A stretch of DNA of 64,000 nt. It comes from Gracilariopsis chorda. Its lineage: Eukaryota; Rhodophyta; Florideophyceae; Gracilariales; Gracilariaceae. Positions 58,665 to 64,000 of this stretch are shown here, in pieces. The notes beneath the pieces are model-generated. The model made no database searches and had not been told where the DNA came from. It was given only the letters and a program-made list of their open reading frames with translations. A program made the position numbers and the translations under genes. How positions within the stretch are numbered: the stretch's first letter is position 1; every line of letters begins with the position of its first letter. The stretch is taken from NCBI GenBank assembly GCA_003194525.1, contig NBIV01000063.1:62001-126000 (forward strand), written 5' to 3'.

Positions 58665-59928
58665 TCAATGATGATCCGCAAGTTCATCTCTCAAATCGGA
58701 AACTTCTCTACCACGGTTTCTTGCACGCATGTTATCTCTCTCATTGTGCAACCCATCTTGAAAATGCACAACAGGACTGCCATAAACCTGATTGTCTTCA
58801 TGCGCAGCAATGAATTCGTACGTATTATCGTCAGACGTATCAATGAGAAAGTTGTGTAACTTACAGGCGCCAAGAATGATTAGAGTAGTGTGGTGCAAAG
58901 AATAGCGTATAGCAGACCAGAAGACTCCAAAGCGACATACTAGAATCCCGAACGCTTGTTCTACGCACGCCCGAGTAACAGAATGATAAGCGTTATATGT
59001 GTCTTCTCTCTGTGTTAAATGTCGACCCGGAAAAAAGCGTCAAAACTCGGGCTTTGTGACTATACGCATCGTCCGCAACGACGGCTGCCCAAGAAGGTAA
59101 TTCATGTCCATGTAGTAAGTCGTACAGTTTTGTATTACTAATGGCGGTGGCGTCATGCGTTCCACCATAATGACGTGCAGACACGAATGAAAACTTATAG
59201 TCCGCTTGTACGGTTGCCTGCACACAAAGAGCAAAGAATTTCTTTCGATTGTAGTACTTCATGGGATCTGGAGCTTCTCTCAGAGAAGGGCACCTAATAG
59301 CAATGGCTATTCCGTCCAGTGCCGATATAACACCATGTAGTGGACTCTTTGTTAGGCTTCGAAACATATTTGCCTGGTTCATACACTCTTCCTCTGTGCA
59401 CGGAAATCTGATATTCGGGAGTGTCTGATCAAGAACGAATAAGGTTTCCGTGAATGCATGGTAAACTGTTGAGGAGCCAACCCCGTATGGCCACGATATA
59501 TCTAAGTAACTTGCTCCTCCTAAAAGTCGTAATGTAAGAAATAGCATAACAGGTGGCGTAAGAGAAGCTGCAACTCTAGAACAATTTTTCTGCTTTCGTT
59601 GGAGAAAACCTTGCGTAGTTGAGAGAAGAAGGCTGTATTGAGATTTTGTAACGCGATACATTTTGGTAAAAACAATGTCAGAAAGGGACTCTATGTGCGC
59701 CTGTGTGTTGAAAGGAGTTCGGGGGAGCACGCAAGGGAGTGCACGGTTATCTTGTTCCACCATTTGTGCGCATATTGCACTGCAAATGATATGCATAACA
59801 CATCTCCCTAAAAAGCGCCTTCGTTTGCTTCTTTTGCTCGACTGGATGGTTCTATCGTAAAGGAGTTGAAGGAAATGGATGGTGCGCCACGAAAGAGTGA
59901 TTTCCACCATGTTGTTGCCAAGTCGCAT
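58665..59928 (-). pseudogene. Harbinger-type transposase of element X, one frameshift
   Basis: From the ATG at 59928 (a second Met follows six codons later). Core motifs: PLHGVISALDGIAIAIRCPS (first Asp), ARHYGGTHDATAISNTKLYD (supporting region), SWAAVVADDAYSHKARVL (second Asp). The frame is lost near 59031-59036, an A6 run (T6 in the coding strand), and resumes in another frame with ACVEQAFGILVCRFGVFWSA, which holds the catalytic Glu, then LGACKLHNFLID and a charged tail to 58665. All triad residues are present, so a single indel in the homopolymer separates this from an intact protein. It is related to the Y copy. Confidence 0.8.
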
Positions 59929-60070
59929 GCATACTCTTCGCGATGGGATGGCTTTGTCCTCTTATACTTTTCATTTGTTTTTCGTAGCGTACGAAAATGG
60001 ACCAAAATCGAAAATTTTTTAATTAAGAGTGAACCGTTCACAGATTAAGAAAGTCATAGAACGGCCCTTA

Positions 60071-60130
60071 GAACAATTTTCTGCGCAATGCAGTGAGTGA
60101 AAACCGGATTCCCAGTTTTCGCACAGCTCA
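60071..60130 (+). mobile_element. 60-bp G2 pol fragment between X and Y
   Basis: It continues the G2 RT after the TTA codon at the X insertion: GAACAATTTTCTGCGCAATG, with the residues CAMQ, a TGA, then VKTGFPVFAQL. This matches the gypsy RT connection ('F.CA.NW.R..IP.FA.L'). The next residues of the same protein are at 63579. The segment is exactly what lies between the two transposons. Confidence 0.75.
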
Positions 60131-60479
60131 GGGGCGTTATATGAGTTTGTGAATCTGGAAATCGGAAACTGACAAGCTGTAAATATTTCCGATTTTCAGA
60201 ACCATATTCATTCTACGAGCTGCGTAACTGTTCCCAAACGAAGCTGAGAATGCTTATCACAAGGTCGTGCAGTAGATGACCGACATGAACCGTCCCATGA
60301 CCGCCGTGGCAAACCGGCGTGTGCATTCGCCCCAACGTCATCTCAAACGCTTTCAATCAATCACCAAGAAGAGTCCAACAACTCTACACAAGCTGTCTAT
60401 CTCAATACTTCTCGCCAAAGTTCTGTCAGAGGCTGTTAATTATTGAGACAAACAACGAGTTTCTTTCTATCGTTCTCCG

Positions 60480-61450
60480 TTCAAGTTTACTCACCACATT
60501 TGCTGCTTGTCTGATTGGCTATTTCAAAAGATGTATAGAGTCTCCAAAGCCCAGTTCATGGTTTTTAAACATTTGTTTAATCTTCGATCATCTCGACAGC
60601 AGCGCTATACCTTTCTTGTCGCACCGGCAGTAAAAGTGGAAGTGATTTTGTGTGTAACTCTCCGTATGCTCGCCAAATCTAGCTATTTAGACCTTGGAAT
60701 AATCAACTGTTTGCTTTGTCTTTGCTGACACCCTATTGGAGTTAAACGAAACACTACCACGGATATCGTTTCCTACTTCTATTGAACACTGTCAGAACAA
60801 TGCTTGAGAGTTTTGTTTGTTCAGAAAAACGACATTTGATGGCTTTATTGTGGCAGTATATGGTATTGCAATCGAGGTAACACAGCCAAAACTTCGTGAA
60901 GTTCTTGAACCTTGGAAGTACTACAATCGAAAAGGGTTCTTCGCAATCTGCGTACAGGCAGCCTTCAAAGCTGATTACGAGGTCTGCTTTGTATCCATTC
61001 GACATGCGGGGGGAACACATGATACCACCGCCTTCAGCGCTACAAAATTGTACGAATTGTTGCAAGGTTCAGATCTTCCATCATGGGCTGCAGTTGTAGC
61101 GGATGATGCATATTCAAATTAATATCGCATCCTGACTCCCTATTCAGGGAAAAAACTTATCGGTTAAGCAGGACACATATAATGCATCTCATTTATCCTG
61201 TTGGGTATGCGTGCAACAAGCTTTTGGCATACTTATATGCTGGTTTGGCATATTTTGGTCTGCACTGCGGTTCTCTTTACGGAAGTGCACTCTCATAATA
61301 GTGGTAGCTTGTAAGCTGTATAAATTTATTATTGAGACTGCAAAACGCCCATGTTTTGATGTTGCCCCTCATCATGAAGACAATAGTATGATAGGATCCC
61401 CGGTAATTCACTTTAAAGAGGGGTTTGTCACACGGAAAGAGATAACTTGA
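60480..61450 (+). pseudogene. Transposase of element Y, decayed
   Basis: Pieces in different frames match the X transposase: KMYRVSKAQFMVFKHLFNLR, then CVTLRMLAKSSYLDLG, TFDGFIVAVYGIAIEVTQPK (the first Asp of the family's 'ALDGIAI' is now Tyr, in VYGIAI), RHAGGTHDTTAFSATKLYEL, SWAAVVADDAYSN, and QAFGILICWFGIFWSALRFS near the C-terminus. The N-terminal third and parts between 60728 and 60817 are lost. The product would be inactive. Confidence 0.75.
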
Positions 61451-62015
61451 GATCCCGATATTGACGACGTGAACACTCCAGTCTCCGAGAGACAATTGCA
61501 GAAAAAATTCAACATCTCGGTTCTTTTGGAAAAAGATCTTACTCCCAGTCATGATGGTGACTAATCCAGCCAGCGCAGGAAGAGAGTCTGTGAGTTTCAT
61601 TCCGAATCGCACTTTTGTATTCTGCCTTGGCTCACTTACACGAATCGTATGGTACACTTGCTCGCGTATGTGAACAAAGCTTTTTGCTAGCGAGGTGAAG
61701 AGCTACTGCAAACAGTTTGGGCTTCCGACAGATCTGCCAGATGAGACGAAATACGAGAACGGGACTGTGGCGGTTGGAACGCTTGGCGCGCGTCAAACCT
61801 TTGCCCCAGAGCGACAGAGCACGGAAGCCATTGTTACAGATCAGCATCCGTGTTGATTCCCTGTCACTACCTCTCCGACAGCTCATAGAACCAGAAGGCC
61901 TCAACCTTCCACTGCTTATAAATTGTGCCACTCAACAGACAATGGATTCGAGGCCGTGGTCTGGTCTTGAACCACTTGGGGCTGAAATTGAAGTGTGCCC
62001 TGAAGAGACTCCGTC

Positions 62016-63374
62016 TCAAAAATCTGTGCGCATTGCAGCATCAATGGCCAGATTGGAATATAGCTGTAGCAGCATGTTTCCAAAGAGAGCCCTGTACTCA
62101 TCCATTTTTGCGCTCTCTATCATCTTCATCGTTCGTGTTAGCGCTTCCATCGCTGAGGTTGTGTGCCTTGCATGTGCATCAAAGAGTTCAAGTTGCAGCC
62201 TCTGCAACTCAGTATCTTCCACTTATTTTGCATGTATATGATCCCTTTCTCTCAAATCCGCTACTAAACTATCCATTCTGATCACGTTGACATCTCCAAC
62301 ACTAGGTTGCGCAGAAGTTGCTCTGCTTCCTTCGTTACCGCCAAATCCAAACGGTGACATGCCAGTTTCTACACCCTCCTCTCGTTGCGCCTCACTGCTG
62401 AGCGCCCGAGTGGCAAATGGTTTCAGTAATGGGTGGACGTGCAGGAAACAAAAAGCGTAAAGGATATACGATCGACCATTTCCAAACGTAACGAACGCAT
62501 CAGGATTACCCTGTCCTGAAGCCTCGTAGCGGGCCATGCCACTTCCATACTCACTTTTAAATGGTGCAAACTTTCGTTTTCAGAAACCTCCTTCACGACA
62601 AAAAGGTCGCATCGCAGCGTTGACAGCAACAATAACACTTGATGAAACACCACCAGCCAATACCAAGATTCGCTCGGAGTTGAAATCCACATCGTTGAAA
62701 AGCGGGGCAATAATTTCTCACCAAGGGTCTTCATGTTGCTGATCTAATTCCGCACGCGTTATGCACTCCATAAGTTGCTTCCTGGCAGGTATTATACGAG
62801 GATCCGCAAGTACGTGCATCAGGGGACAATATTCTGAGGCCTGGAAAAGAGGAGTTCGAGATGAATTGCCTCCTTCCTGTCTTTGCGGTATGCCAATATC
62901 GATACCCTCATCAGTAAAAACGGGATAATCGCCATGCACACACTCGAAGTTTTCACTGCCGTCTGGTTGTCTGGTGAGTTTGACGGTGGAGGTCATCATG
63001 CCAGAGAGCGGTTCAAATTGAGTAACACTGTCAGCAGAGCCGTTAGCGATAACTTCGTGAAGGTATTGAAACTTCATAGCTCTTTGAACCATTTTGATGG
63101 CAATGACTTTCAATTTTGTTGCCCGTTTGGCATGGTGTGAGCCGATATATTTGAGCACTTTGAGAGCTTTCTTGCAATGGTCTTTTGTGGGAGCAGCGTT
63201 GATTACAAGCTCTTTGGCTTCTGTTACAGTGGTTGGTGCGGCAGCAGATGAAAGATTGCTTGGAATTTGTCCTGATCTTTGCGTGGTTGAGATTGTGAAG
63301 CTTTGAGCGCTGCTCGCTTTGCAAACGGTAGCGCTATGTTTTAACGTCTGTTGGCGAAGCTGGTGAGAAGTCAT
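62016..63374 (-). pseudogene. Unusual partner protein of element Y
   Basis: From the ATG at 63374 (MTSHQLRQQTLKHS). The frame is open to a TGA at 62718-62720, then continues in the same frame (EIIAPLFNDVDF) past a second TGA to SEYGSGMARYEASGQGNPDA, SYILYAFCFLHVHPLLKPFA and RALSSEAQREEGVETGMSPF. A final charged helical piece ends at 62016 (LQRLQLELFDAHARHTTSAM). Two in-frame TGA codons are the main disruptions. Aligned with the X partner it shows conserved N-terminal (ALKVLKYIGSHHAKRATKLK) and C-terminal halves. No known DNA-binding motif was seen. Confidence 0.7.
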
Positions 63375-63578
63375 GGTTACACTTTCAAACTCTAAAGGGA
63401 TTGCGTATGTTGAGTGAGTTCGCGCCTGTATTCCGTTCGTTTCTTTGAAGGCGAAACGAACCAACCTGCCTATGGAAAGCTAATCGGAAACGCTCGGTGG
63501 GCACGTGTGTAGTTTCTATTGCACTACAGTTGATTGCGTGTTTCCGATTACCACTTTTCCAAAGTCATATAACGGCCC

Positions 63579-64000
63579 TAACTCATCCGCCGCATTTCTT
63601 CTTCGAGCGCTTGTATGACAAAGCCAGAATGAGAAGCAAACCCGCCGTGGCAGCTGCACAATTTGAGACTATAGGATGTGGTCCAACGGAAATTGAAGCT
63701 TTCAGTAAATGCAAAATAACGCTTTCGAATATGCTCAAACTTTTATATCGGGATGAAATGCAAAGTCTTTGCATCTACACGGACGCATCGGACCCAAGTT
63801 GGTCTGGGATAGTTACCCTCGAGCCACATGAAGATCTTCCAATAAGATATAAATTGCAGTGCCACAGTCCCATGGCGTTCAGTTCGGGACGTTCTAACGC
63901 CACGCAACTGGGATTTTCACTCTAGAGAAGGAAGGATACGTCATCATGGCTACTGTTGAAAGTATGCACGGGCTTGCTGCCACTGCAGCAGGTTTTGATC
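63579..64000 (+). mobile_element. Ty3/gypsy element G2, right piece (RNase H), runs off the window
   Basis: The frame resumes after Y with HFFFERLYDKARMRSKPAVA, then IEAFSKCKITLSNMLKLLYR, and the RNase H start MQSLCIYTDASDPSWSGIVT, followed by SPMAFSSGRSNATQLGFS. These match the tail of gypsy RT and the 'YTDAS' RNase H block. A TAG at 63925 interrupts the 'LEKEA' helix region, and the next frame has STVESMHGLAAT-like residues. G2 continues beyond the window. Confidence 0.8.

Larger units (their letters stand above)
51726..60070. mobile_element. Harbinger-like element X, 8.3 kb, with internal cargo
   Basis: The left end at 51729 reads GGGCCGTTTTATGACTTTC; the right end at 60067 is the complement of GGGCCGTTCTATGACTTTC. 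TTA lies directly outside both ends (51726-51728 and 60068-60070), the typical TWA duplication. Inside, a partner gene (+, 51.94-53.30 kb) and a DDE transposase (-, 59.93-58.67 kb) converge, the same plan as in Y. In Y the stretch between the genes is about 0.5 kb; in X it is over 5 kb and holds other genes and repeat M3. X sits within a codon of the G2 pol frame. Confidence 0.85.
60131..63578. mobile_element. Harbinger-like element Y
   Basis: The left end is GGGGCGTTATATGAGTTTG (60131). The right end is the complement of GGGCCGTTATATGACTTTG (63578), with a shared subterminal AATCGGAAAC. Flanks are TCA on the left and TAA on the right, consistent with a TAA duplication with one change. The plan is the same as in X: transposase (+) and partner (-) converge, with about 0.55 kb between. 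Both genes are more decayed than in Z. Confidence 0.8.

Noticed and set aside
61717..62241. A 174-codon plus-strand frame in element Y
   Set aside because: Its 3' half is antisense to the end of the Y partner gene, and the rest lacks a recognised domain; it was not called as a gene.
13548..63374. A nuclear genetic code in which TGA is read as an amino acid
   Set aside because: The affected frames are transposon relics that also hold TAG, TAA and frameshifts, and both intact Cys-rich genes end with TGA. Decay is simpler.
1..64000. CRISPR arrays, rRNA, tRNA and bacterial-type operons
   Set aside because: No regularly spaced identical short repeats with unique spacers, no cloverleaf or rRNA-like stretch, and no Shine-Dalgarno-led gene strings were seen.

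Overview
The window looks like nuclear DNA from a eukaryote with a repeat-rich, low-gene-density genome. Evidence: a spliced gene pair with GT..AG introns, TATA boxes about 210 bp upstream of start codons, and many eukaryotic transposon families (Helitron, Ty1/copia, Ty3/gypsy, PIF/Harbinger, pogo, and a DDE/nuclease fusion). No bacterial operons, Shine-Dalgarno-led gene strings, rRNA, tRNA or CRISPR arrays were seen. A macroscopic alga (for example a red alga) would fit, but the sequence alone does not prove a lineage.

Layout. 0-2.9 kb: CAG/CTG-rich repeat units in both orientations, including a head-to-head pair; one more unit lies at 8.9-9.2 kb. 4.4-8.9 kb: a decayed Helitron (zinc-finger, Rep-like and Pif1-like helicase parts). 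10.3-15.1 kb: a decayed Ty3/gypsy element G1. 16.3-19.5 kb: a minus-strand Ty1/copia element C1, cut off before RT. 20.6-24.3 kb: element W, encoding one long protein with a DDE-like core, a PD-(D/E)XK (YqaJ-like) nuclease part and a piggyBac-like Cys/His tail, interrupted by a single in-frame TGA and flanked by direct repeats with a 16-bp palindrome. 24.39-27.48 kb: PIF/Harbinger element Z, apparently intact, with 14-bp perfect TIRs and a TGA target duplication. 30.6-32.2 and 40.1-41.7 kb: two arms of an inverted duplication, each carrying a two-exon gene for a secreted 14-cysteine protein. Three copies (M1-M3) of a 0.8-kb dispersed repeat lie at 34.1, 36.3 and 56.7 kb. 43.8-48.1 kb: copia element C2 with both LTRs. 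48.2-49.9 kb: a broken pogo-like transposase holding a 15-bp minisatellite.

50.2 kb to the right edge is a nested structure. A Ty3/gypsy element G2 (gag, RT, RNase H) is split by two related Harbinger-like elements. X (51,729-60,067; TTA duplication on both sides) and Y (60,131-63,578) are separated by exactly 60 bp of G2 coding sequence. X and Y share TIRs, a transposase and an unusual convergent partner gene. X also holds about 5 kb between its two genes: an F-box/LRR-like reading frame, another reading frame, and a spliced gene broken by a stop and by M3.

Most frames here are relics. The best candidates for intact genes are the two Cys-rich secreted protein genes and the two Z genes; W needs only one stop removed to be open. 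All identifications rest on reading motifs and comparing copies within the window; no database search was run.
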